From positions 124,001 through 188,000 of the forward strand of contig JAIWNF010000056.1 of NCBI GenBank assembly GCA_025093555.1: 64,000 nt of DNA. Reading direction: 5' to 3'. The translations under genes and the position numbers were made by a program. This document shows positions 50,101-61,744 of this stretch, piece by piece. The notes under the pieces are model-generated. The model saw only the letters and a list, made by a program, of their open reading frames with translations. It made no database searches and was not told the origin of the DNA. Origin of the DNA: Circinella umbellata. Its lineage: Eukaryota; Mucoromycota; Mucoromycetes; Mucorales; Lichtheimiaceae. The stretch's first letter is position 1, and every line of letters begins with the position of its first letter.

Positions 50101-50889
50101 ATGCTGAGGCCGTCCAAATGATGCCATGCCACTGTGACCATTATTGCTATTACTATTACTATTGTTATGATTACAACTACTAGTAGCAAATGAGTTGAGG
50201 GGTGGTGAAAAATCGGATGACGGGCTAGACTGAATGGCTGACGAAGGAGAATAATATGTGTAATGTGCTACAAAGCTGTCATCGGGATAGCCTCCGCTAT
50301 TACCGCTGTTACCGCTGTTGACGTCGTTCATTATCATCATATTTACCATCGGATCTTGTCCCGGTCGGCTGTCATTCCATGACATCCCCGATTGTTGAGC
50401 GTGATGATGTTGTTGTTGTTGTTCCTGCTGCTGCTGCTGTTGTTGTTGTTTGTTATTATTACTATCGAGAATTATCTCATTTTTTACTATTTTATCATTA
50501 ATGTCTGCTGGAGGTTTAAAATAATCAGTAGATGAAGATGTAGTTGCTATAGCTGAACCGCCTATCATGGGTGGTACATAGGATGGACGTAATCCGATAG
50601 TTGAAACGTTAGTTTGCTGTTGGTCTTGTGGCTGGTATGTATGATGAATATGATGAATATGATGTGGTGAATGATTATATGGTTGCTGTTGGTGTTGATG
50701 ATGAGTTGCTGTTGTTGGTGTCATTAATGGTGGTGAGTAATGTTGTGGTATAAAATTGTTGAATGATGGTACGTAATTGCTATTTGGATTTGACGTGTTT
50801 GAGACATTATTACTGCTGTTATTTATCATTCCAGGTGAAGTGAACGCGTCATAACCTGTCGCGGTATATCCGTTAGACTTAAAATCCAT
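47130..50889 (-). CDS. CP2/Grainyhead-family transcription factor
   Basis: Large DNA-binding regulator of 937 aa. Exons: 50889-49646, 49205-49174, 49064-48837, 48741-48410, 48290-48227, 48114-47665, 47593-47130. Residues 1-415 are disordered and rich in Asn, Gln, His and Ser, including long Gln runs. The CP2 domain (about 415-640) shows TTYLNRGQSYAIHLQD, HRKVALNYWKFWLGQQ, SVGVHNIKFTSFDRI, WNGRYGAKIFVRFNCLSTDF, KGVKGIPLR and QCYCKIKLFRDK. Another low-complexity stretch follows, and the C-terminus (about 785-937) resembles the ubiquitin-like dimerisation region of the family (LYVNVKTTQ, LIQVDDEVLASSF). Animal Grainyhead regulates epithelial barrier genes, and fungal relatives have been linked to cell-wall remodelling; targets here are unknown. 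An acceptor just before the ATG suggests a 5'UTR intron. Exon 2 (32 bp) is required to keep the frame. Confidence 0.9.
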
Positions 50890-50984
50890 AATGCTAAACA
50901 ATAATAATATTTCAAAGTTAATAACACACGAAATCATTATCATCACCACTGTTGTTTATTTATCGTCATGACTTTCAACTCACC
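50890..50984 (-). other. Probable 5'UTR intron (and last 5'UTR bases) of the CP2 factor
   Basis: On the minus strand a GTGAGT donor (50983) and a TTGTTTAG acceptor (50894) bracket 90 bp ending four bases before the ATG. The donor matches the consensus well. If the intron is not spliced, the frame is open upstream and non-canonical starts are possible. Confidence 0.55.
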
Positions 50985-51688
50985 CTTCTTCGCGCGTAAA
51001 GATAAGCGGTGAATTACTTGGAGTTTCGTAGGTTCTATGGTAACCAGTAATTATCATGCGAATAAAAAAATAAATAAAACGTGCTGAAAATTCAAAAAGC
51101 AGTAAGAAAATCAAAGAAGAAAAAAACTATTAGCTTCTTGTCCCTGTCTTCCGAAGCAATATTCTTGTATTGCTTTTTTTTTTTTTTGTTTTTATAAATC
51201 TTTATCCCAGCCATAACCTGTCATACCGGGCGGATAATAAAATATTACCTCAGATGTTTACTGTGTTAAACTTGTGGTGCTGTTGTTGGGGGAGGGGAAG
51301 AGAATCAAAAAGTTTACAGTTCGACAACTTATTCTCTTTTTTTTAGGTTTTCTGTTTTTGTGTCGACCAGTAAACGATACTATCCAAAGAGAAGAGAAGA
51401 AAATGAAAACGAAGAATAAAAAGTAAAAGTAAAAATGATAAAAACAATAATAAAATGTGAACGGGATTCTGTTTATATTGGGTACTGTTGTTATATATGG
51501 TTTGGCTGGCTTTTTTTAGTCTTTTGTTAGTATTATTTTTTGATGTGTGTGTATGTGTGTAATGATAATAAATAATGATGGTGATAGTATGGGGGGTTGG
51601 AGGAGATGAAAAAAAAAAAAGAGAGAGAAAAAAAGACTGACAAACTCCCACGTAGAAATAAAAATAAAAGAATAATATTATGTATGTA

Positions 51689-51749
51689 TGTATATATATA
51701 TATATATATATATAATATGTATTATATACAAATAATAATAATAATAAAA

Positions 51750-51780
<31 letters not shown>

Positions 51781-51858
51781 AAGAGAGAGAGAAGAAGAAG
51801 AAGAAAAAGATTTGATTATTATAAAATTGAAAAAGGAAATATATATATATATATATAT
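51689..51858. repeat. Compound microsatellite: (TA)n, (AAT)n, (AG)n, (AT)n
   Basis: Successive simple repeats lie within 170 bp in the leader of the CP2 factor: TA near 51690-51712, AAT near 51731-51746, AG near 51753-51790 and AT near 51841-51858. On the transcript strand they read as pyrimidine-rich and TA repeats, and they explain a spurious 242-codon open frame. Confidence 0.9.
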
Positions 51859-54800
51859 TAAACGAGCTGCACTAATAATGAAGAGAGAAAGAAAAGAGAA
51901 ATAAAACAAAGGGGAAAAAACGAATAAGGATAATAAAATAGATTGTATATGTATACATTCTTTTATATTTATATTTAATGAATGTACAGAAACAAAGTAA
52001 TAATAATAAAAAACAGGAAGCAAGGTAATATTACAGTGAAAACATGTAAATAATAATAATCGGGAGTACAATAAGGGTAAAGAATAATAAAATCGTGAAT
52101 AGACTAGGCCAACATAATAAAGTACTTATAAACTCTCGTTCCTTCTTTTTTTTTTACGTATACATATTATTGTCGCATCTTAATAAGAAAAACACATGCA
52201 CACCTATTCTTCTACAGGAACCTTTTGACGCGTTTAACTTTCATTTCAAATCTTCCAGTTCTTTTTTTTTTTGTAAAAAAAAAAAAAGAAACTAATAGTC
52301 CCCCTTTCTTCTCTTATCACTCCATATATTATTTCTTGAAATAGCATTTCCGTTGTAGTGAAAGTTCACTCTAGATATACTGTATATTGTTAGTAGTAAT
52401 AAATACATAACCAAGAAATCATTAACTCTTAACATTATCATTGACACTTAGTATATAAAATTAATACTAATATTAATATTAAAAATAAATTATGCGTAAT
52501 AAAATATAGTAGTATATAACATAATGTCAAATAAATTTACCAAATAAAAATATACATATAATATTCTATTTAATACTATCCTACATGTCAGTAACTGCAA
52601 AAAGGAGCTTGAGGAAAGGGATAGTAAAGTAGATGGAATAATAGGGAGATTTAGTGGACATTAATGACACAGTCAATAGAAACCATATTTTCTGACTCAC
52701 AGAAACTGTCAATAAATTACATTTAACAAGAAGTACTTAAACCTATTCTAAATACGGTGGCCAAGTTTATTTCTTTCGTATGCATAGCAACTACTCAATA
52801 TATCAATAGAAATTGAGTATGTGAAAGCCCAGTCCTTGTATAGAGATTTTACATAACATATTAAAATTATTAACCCTTATTAACATATAAGGATGTATAA
52901 TAATAGGTAACACATGAATTAAGTCTTTAATGGTAAAAAAGATGCGGAGAATAATGTTGCTGTCGCTCGTTGTTTTGTGGTAACAGAACGGAAGAGTGAT
53001 GGAAAAAGAAAGTCAAACATTAAGGAGTGGGGGTGAAGGAGGGGCGCCACGAATTCTCTTATTTATAACGCCTTGTTTTATTTCGATCTCTCTTTCTTTT
53101 AAACCTCATCCGATTAAACAATGATATAAAAAGATGCTATGTGAAAGAAAAGGAGGACGATCTCAAAGGAAAAAAAAAAAAGGAGTAAATAGTGACCCAC
53201 CCTCAGGTTTTAATGAGTAAAAAGAAAAGCTCGAAGAAGTTAACAGAAGAAAAAAAAGAATGGATCATTTACACTGGTTTACACATGGAATTGGGAAAAA
53301 TATAATAGTAATACTCGATTATTTACGCTAAAACAAGTTTTTTATGCACTATCGGATTATTGCAGCCGTATTACAATTATAGAAATCAATGATTTTTGGA
53401 AATTCATATGCTGAGATAATATCCGGGGCAAACAAAACAAAACAAAAAAAGGTTCAATTGATGCATAAACATGTGCCTAACCTGATTGAGTTATAACATC
53501 GCCGTGCGCAAAGTAAGAAGACTAAGAAAGGTAATTGCTTAAAACGCCTTGTGTTCCCCATAAAATTCCACATCATCACTTTATTTTTTGAAAAAAAAAG
53601 TAGCCCTTGAGGATGTCTCCTTATATTTATTGTCAGCTCAAATCTCAACTTTCAATTGACAAAGCATTACTACACTCTTTTTATAGATTATAATGCTAAT
53701 ATGTTAATGTATACTAAGGAGTCAATATAATTCTTTTTTTTAACTTGTGTTTCTTACGAAGAATAATAGGCTCAAAAAAGATTTTCCTCTTCTTTATTTT
53801 CCATTTCTATTTTGTTATTCGTTTATTACAAGACATGATTAAGAAGAAGATAGCATTACCTGTCAAAATAACCTGTCATTGACGCTAGCTTATAATAATA
53901 GCAACTATTTGGGATTTACTTGAGTGCTGCACGGATCCTTTGGTAGATCCTTAACATCTCCTCCCCCTTCCACTCTACATAATGTAGGTGCATAAACACA
54001 GACATTAGCAAGTTTTCACGGAGGAGGGGATGTTAAAGTCAGAAAGAAGAGATAATTTGATAATATATTGTAGAATTATTAATAGAAATCCTTGATGTGC
54101 ACTGGCCTCCTTGCTAAAAAAAACTGTTGTCAAGTCCAATTTTTTATCATAAAAAAAATGCTTATACAGTTCGATCCATCGGTACTTACTTTTACTTTTA
54201 CTCATCGTTCTTCTTTGACCCCCCCATATATCTACTCCACGAGGTGACAACAACAGCATAGTAAAGTAATATGGGACAAGTTCGTTCGAAACTTAAAAAA
54301 TAATTATTCAATAAGAATGACTTGTTTTGTTTATTTTTCCTGCGAGGCTTTGCGATCTGTACGACCATGAATAGAAAAAAATAAGCTTGTTGGTGTACTA
54401 ATATATTAGTTACTAAGGTACGATAGAAAGTATGTAGTTTGTGATAAAGAAAAAAAAATTCTAACCTCCTGCATTAAAGTCAGACCCCTTGCATCAGAAC
54501 TTGGCCTTATCATTTACATGCCTCAAAAAATAAAAATAATTATCATTCATTCTTCTCCTTTAATTTTAAGTCTGTTTTTTTTAAAAGAAAAAGAAAGAGA
54601 AAAAACTTAAGACAAGTAGTAGTAGTATACTGGTTAGTCACTATGACAAAATAATTGCTCATGTTTTAAGATATAAAAGAAAGAACAATAGAAACTTCCT
54701 TATACTGTTATAACAGGTAATGAAAAGTAGTAGTAATATCGCGCAACCTTCTTCCAGTACCTCTTTTTTTCAAAGTACTTTACAAGAAAAAAAAAACTTG

Positions 54801-57240
54801 TTACAATTCATAATTGCTTTTTGAAGTTAGTGTACAATAATATTTTCTTGATATTTTTAGTAATAGATACGCAGCAGCATAAGCACGTTTGATATATAAT
54901 ATATATAAACAAACTCTTTGTAGAGTTTATTTTATGAGATTATACATTACACTATATATAATGATAGTTAAAATTAATTATATTCTATGCAATATGATGT
55001 CGTAGCAAGTAGATAATGTTTCTTTTATTTAATAATAAAGCATAACTTGTTTACATAAATTTGATATCGTATTATAATTATCAAGTTCGAAACCATCTGC
55101 CCACGAGTTCAAACTCTTCTAGCCAACCAATACCCCCTTTCTTACCATTCATTTATTTTTTATATGTAGTTAATGTATCGGTATAATTCTAAAACCATTA
55201 TTGCCTTTTTCAATCGGAAGGTACATAACCACATGTTTACAATCGAACATCTTGGTCACATATGTAGTTTCCCACGATGATACGGAACAATAATATCTCG
55301 GCTGTATTATTTACTAGCACTAGAATAAAACAAATACGGAGTATCATGATTTTGAATGACAATTTCAAAGATAACAATAACATTAAAGTAGTCTTATATA
55401 GAAAGAACCTGGCTGTTATTGTGTCTAGACCGTCACACTAATGTTATTAGTTTTTTGAAGTGATGCTTTAGTACAGAACATCAAACGCCATCATGCATAG
55501 CGATACACGATCATCGTTTCTTTTACTTGTTTCACACCAAATACGTGCCTGTGACACTGTTAATGGATTTGACAAAAAAAATATGATTATGTTGTTCCTA
55601 GCTATCGGTATACATAGTCATTTATTATTAATTAAATAAAAAACAAGTATTATCACAAACGTGTCAACAACTTGTTTCCGTTGCACTAACACTAGCTATA
55701 TTACTTTGTTGCTATGGTGCTATGGTGCTATACTATAATAACCTGCTATGACACTATATTCTTGTATCCTACAGTGGTCCGACAGCAATGATACAATTTT
55801 TTGTTGATCTAAATGTCATTATAATGATATATTAAAGTTTATTAATTTTGTTTGCTTTGGGTACAATATGTATTAACTCTATTTTTTTTTTTTTTTTAAA
55901 AAAAAAAAGAAGATTTATTAAGACTAACAAAACAACTTTACGAAACCTCCTATAAATGTGAATCCAGTAGTCTGGTAACAACGTTGTGATATACCACATA
56001 AAACAGCAATAATAAACATCCAGTGCACTACGTAATATATTCATCTTAATAGGAGTGTTGATTTTTTTTTCTTTTTCTCTTTTCTTTTTAGTGTCAGCTT
56101 ATATTTTATTGACCACTTTGTAAACTTTATACAGGTGTTGTCTGCTGTGTAATGGTTCTCCTTTTGTGAAACTGGTATTATTGTTATTACCCGCCACACT
56201 TTACAGTGGATCTTTTTGGTAGATCATTAAATTTTATTTATGAGGATCATCTTTTTACTAAGTAGAAGATAACAAGCATCCGAATAACTTATTATCTGTT
56301 TTGCATATAGAATCGATAGTACTTTTCTTTAGGTCAAATTCTTGTATTTATTAAATGGAAGACTGGATTCACCGATGTCTATGAACATATGGCTCCTTCC
56401 TTGCACCGGTACATTACGAAAAAAATCATATCTTCATATAAAAATAGAGAAGAGGAGGAACTATCTAAAACAAAATTTAGGCGAAAAGAAGATTATTGGA
56501 GAGACAGGGAGTATAAAAAACAGAAGAAAACATTCCAGGCGCTTGTTTGCTATTGTGTGTGGGAGGTAGATGAGAAGTCAATACGTAGCAGTATCTGGAT
56601 CTGGCTCACTGCCATCAAATTCTTCGTTAGAAAGTCTCGACAGGTCCATTTCACGGAGAACACGGATAGGCATTGTCCAGACTTTGTGTCATTTATTGAG
56701 TTATAAATTAGCTTCTGAGCATGGGATATAGTTTTATGATAAGAATCTAATGGTTGCATCTCGTATGGTAAAAACGGTGCTTTTATGGGAGTGGATTAAG
56801 TATAATGCAAAACGTATAATGCCAGCGTTTGGTGGCTACAAAATCACAACTATAACTCTTAAAATGGTAATAAAGTACCCAATGCATCTGCTATTTGACT
56901 AGTCAATGTCGATCGTGGGGTAGGATGGTATATAATTTTCAAAGGTATCGTACTAATTTACGCTTTTTGCTTTGACTGTTGTACACTTTATTTGTTTGTA
57001 TTTGATTGTTTTGCCTACTGGGTTTGTTTTGTTGTTATTCCTTTTATAACTGTTGTGAAACTGATAAAAAGAATTATTTGACGCCATGTTTTTATTGTTT
57101 ATCACTGTTTTTGTAGTTACTAACATGTCTTGCGGTGACAAATTTTAACTATATCATAGTGTTTAATTCGAACATTCGTTGATGGTACTAAGCCTGCAAG
57201 TGTCATAGAGACAATTATTGGACAATAAGTTGAACGTTTA

Positions 57241-57633
57241 CTATTTAGATATATTTTTAGACAGTTTTCTGTGTATTATAAAGTTGCTCTTTTTTGTTTT
57301 TTGGGATAATGTTGTGGTTCCTAGCCCATATTTTAGAAATGACCGAATAAAAGTTGAATAGTCTTTTGAAGATATCCAAAGAGGCGTACCATATTGGTGT
57401 ATACCTAATTGCTGAAGTAGTATCACATTTCCTTGTTGGATTGGTAATACGTTAATTGATAAGTTGATAGAAATTACAGTAGTACCATTATAATCGGAAT
57501 CAGTGCAAAGATAATGAAAATGGTGATATTTTGGTATTTCTTTGTCATAAAGTTTATAAAATAGTAATGAGTAACGAAATGTTATAAAGATAGGTGACGT
57601 ATCAGAGGTGGATAGTGGTTCAATATAGCACAT
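57241..57633 (-). CDS. Uncertain ORF, 130 aa, unrecognised
   Basis: Longest open frame in the gene-poor region, beginning with a true ATG. The product is not simple-sequence: it is rich in Ile, Ser, Tyr and Leu, with a basic C-terminus. I recognise no domain and found no flanking exon. It may be a fragment of a decayed gene or a chance frame. Confidence 0.2.
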   Translation of the reverse strand: MCYIEPLSTSDTSPIFITFRYSLLFYKLYDKEIPKYHHFHYLCTDSDYNGTTVISINLSINVLPIQQGNVILLQQLGIHQYGTPLWISSKDYSTFIRSFLKYGLGTTTLSQKTKKSNFIIHRKLSKNISK

Positions 57634-60600
57634 GATGTTCTAGTTATGTCCGTGTTCGTTGAGTTTTTTTCACCTACAGCACATCATACAGTAATTTTTT
57701 ATCTTTTTTAGAGAGGTAAAGAAGACAAACCGTAGTAGTGTTGAAATAATAGCTTTTGCCGTAGTTTGTTAAACCGATCACCGGCTATCTCTACAGTGAA
57801 GGTAAGGAACATCCGGTGAAATAAAAAAAAATGGCTATGTATATTCACGTGGGGACGGGACAACTACAAAAAATACACTAACACCTGGAAGCCATTAGGT
57901 TTCTGCCATAACTTATTTTCAAAAAGATAAACAAGACAAATAATGCCATGTGATAGCTGATAAGCATATTGTTTCTTTCATTACACTTTTTTTATAATGT
58001 CAGTATATATATTTATTTAAAAGTGAATGTGAAAAAGTTTGATGCGAGTTGTAATAAATAAATAAAATTATTCTATTATTGATATTTTTGATTTTTGATC
58101 ATGTAGATATGCAAGGATGGTTTTTTTTTTTTTTTCATTAAAAAAGGGCATTAATTATAATCGAGAAAATGCACATTCTGGCTATCTTTCTTTTTTGGTT
58201 CTTCACGTATTAAGTTAGATGTTAATAATAATAATAAGAAATGAGGTGTAAAAGTGCGTGTATGGATTTTTACTTACTGTGTAATATGATTTAAAGTTTT
58301 ATGACTATTACGTACTACTATTTTACACTAAACATAACACTGAATACGTATGCTAAAAACTGTTTTTATTATTATCATTAACTCTCATTAGTATAAAACT
58401 CACTATATTGCTTCCTAATACTACTCTGTTAGAACATTTTTTTTTTCACATACTACATTTTTCCATCTCAACATTTGGGTGTTCTATATTTCGAGATTGT
58501 GTTTTTGCTAATGCTCATACCAATGCTACTGATACCTTTGAATAGGTGTAAATATCTTGTATCTTGATATGTCGAATTTTTTTCTAACATACGTGATAAG
58601 CTACTGTAAGCCTCTCGTGTATCATTAGTGGACTCAGCTTCTACTGAGAGCCAGTACAAACTCTCCAATAATCAATATAAATCTTTAATGATCCTTATCG
58701 AAGACACTCGAACGGTAAGTCAATTCCAGAATAAAAATAGTATCATATGCATTTCAGGATGTAATGCTAGTACACAATAAAATGATAACAGCTATCAAAG
58801 CACATTGCACAACATATTGCATGGGAAACACGTTGAGGGCCAGTTCCATCAATAAATATTTTAATGTTGTTGATATATTTTATCATGTAAAAGTGTGTCC
58901 GACACGCTTGACCGATGACAAAATCCACTCATCTTGTCCCTTATTATTTTTCCCAACATGTAGTTATACTTATACTTTTTGCTCAAATATATTACTATTC
59001 CGTATTTGTACTTTTACTTATAAGCCTATAGGTTTCCAATAAGGTTTTTTTATTAACTTCTTTGTTCCAATTCTTTTATCTGAATTTGTATTAAATATAT
59101 TACTGAGAAAGAAAAATTGACCTCATAATCGATTTCCTTTGCTTAGTGTTAGAGCTTTTGGTAAAACCGAGAAGAGTCTTTGTTTATTTTATTTTATTAG
59201 TTGTTGTTTTGTTGTGTTATTATAAAAAAGAAAGTTCATTATGAATGATGATAATTTATTATACAAACACGAATTTTCTGACGCTGTGTTACCAAAACAT
59301 TATATAATCTAGTATTTGTATTATGGACTTTCTCCAGAAATGGGGCTCCCCAGTGGCCTTGTATGATACAGTTCAGGTTTATTTTTATTTGATTGATCCT
59401 CTTAACGAATGTTGGTTGAAGATAGTGCTGGTGCCAGCTTATATTACACTTTTAGCACTTTATCAATGCGATCATGGGTTCCCAGCTGTGTGTAAAAATG
59501 AGGATAAAGAAAAAGTTTTACATTATTTTTAGGCTATAATAACATTAATTTTCTTTTTCCTTACTATTAAATATTCGGATCGATTTGACATTTTCATATC
59601 CATAATTATCTTTTAAATCATTTACTCCAAAAAAAAAAAAATTCTGGTTTATTCTTATCTTAAAGAGATAAATTTATTAACAGTTCTGTAAATATCTTTG
59701 TGCAAATCCACTCTACGCAAAAAGAAAATTTTAGCATATTCCATTTAATGTTGATTCAATATGTTGTTACGAGACGAAATAATAAAAAAAAAATTTTGTT
59801 CGGAAGTTGAGGCCAACCCGAACTATTGTAGTACAAATAGAAGAATATGAGGTAAAATCTCTTTTTCTTATTTATTTAAGGGCTCGGCAGTCTCGGTCCT
59901 GGGTCCGTTCTTTGTGTTTCCGATAATCAAAATAGTAACGTGAACTTTAAAAAATCGTCACCATGACCACTTTGCTTTTTACAGGATGTGCCCCACGTCT
60001 TTCAACTTTTACCATTAAATAGATCACAACATATCCTTGCTAATATCGGTCGATTTGTGTCTTGCCTGGCAGCGATCACCAAGCCTCCCAAATAATAGAA
60101 CATAAACAATGTTTTATTCATATATACCTTTTATTGTTATTATCATATATTACGTATCATTTTTAACCAGCGATGATATATAAAAACGGTACTTAAATAA
60201 GAAGATAACAAAATAAGGATTTACATAACAATCAAATTTTAGTAACTTCAGCTGACCAGCTACATACTTAAAGCTTCTGCACCGCTCCTCCGTTATTCCC
60301 TTTTCTTTTCTCCTTTCTTTACATGTTCTAAATGATACTCATTTGACTGATTTTATTTGATAGTAGATAATACATTAGTTTCTAATCATTTGGACAATTA
60401 TAAATGTTTTAGTCATTTTACCTGTAATTACTATAAAAAATAAATGGTAATGTATCAGGGAGTAACAATAATTTTAAGAGACGATGTATTGCATATAAAA
60501 AGTCACCTTTTTCTCATTACCATTATAGGCTTTCTATATTGTTGTCATGGATTTTTTTTTGAAAGAAATAACAAATACCATTAAAAGCATTTTTCTTACT

Positions 60601-61744
60601 ATTTACATCCAAAAAAAAAATCGTAGCTTTACTCATGTTAGCCTAATCATTATAAAAATATCTAATTTCAACAACAATAACAATAATAATGTGCCAGGTC
60701 TGTGCCACTATATGTAAAAGCTGTAAGATATGCAAGTTTAATTGTTCCGATATGGTTTTTTTTTTCTTTTTTCTCTTTCAACAGCATTCTTCCTTATGAT
60801 TATAAAAAGAGCTCCTCTCACATGTTTATAATGACCGAATTTTGAGGAAATTGAGGGATCGAACAGAAAGACATCAGATGGTGGATAGTCAAGGAGTTGA
60901 AGTTTCATATTATTGTATTCTCATGACTACTGAAAAGAAATTAAATTTTCGGCACGATTTCTCACAATCCCGAAGCCGTAGAAAAAAAACTCTCTCTCCC
61001 CGGTATATGTATATATATAAATGAAAGAAAATCCGAAAATTTTCTAAACATAATGAAAGAAAGAGGGGCAGATGCATTTGTTTATTCCAACCTTATAAAA
61101 AAAAATAAGGAGTACGTATTTTATATAGACATGCACTTTTTTGTTGACTCATGACAAAAAAAAATCTACAGTATAACCATTTACTAAGAGAATTTTTTAA
61201 TAACATTATCTTATAAAAAAAACCTTTTTGAATAAGTCATACTAATTATTATTATTATTATTATCAAAAATAATAATTGCGCCGCATTTTTTTACGTGGG
61301 TTCCAGTCTTTCACTCTCTTTTTTCCTCACTTGCATGAGAAAGCTAGTATTGGCACACAGGGCAGCTGATTGAGAACCACCGGCGAAGCCCGACGCTAAG
61401 TTTATTTCCTATCCAGGGAACAACAACATTGTACAACGATAGGATGATGTCTTTTAAAAAAAATAATAGTGTTTTTACTTTCCAGGTTGTTCTTTCCTTT
61501 TTTCTCTTTTACTCTTAATTTTTTTGATTTTTTCATATCATCTTCTTAGTACACATTGTATTTCATCTTATTCATCTTGATTTCCTTTTCCTTTTTTTAC
61601 TATACACGGCACTTCATTTCATCGGATCGTCATTCAGTCATCATCATAAATATTCCGCACAGATACATTATTAGTTATCTTTATATATAAAATATATTGT
61701 GTCAAGAGTCAATACCATCTTCATCACATTATTATTCAGTAACT

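Larger units (their letters stand above)
50985..61744. other. About 10.8 kb without a supported gene
   Basis: The first 1.3 kb is the purine-rich (on +) leader side of the CP2 factor, full of microsatellites. From 52.3 to 61.3 kb I find only short frames, the longest being 130 codons at 57241-57633 (minus) and 105 codons at 56389-56706 (plus). A TGCTATGG triple repeat sits at about 55709-55732, and a T-run/A-run palindrome at about 55882-55910. The last 250 bp are CT-rich and form the leader of the zinc-finger gene. Confidence 0.5.

Noticed and set aside
51343..52071. 242-codon open frame on the minus strand
   Set aside because: Translation is (SL)n, (YI)n, (TH)n and poly-hydrophobic runs produced by microsatellites; no ATG-based protein-like segment.
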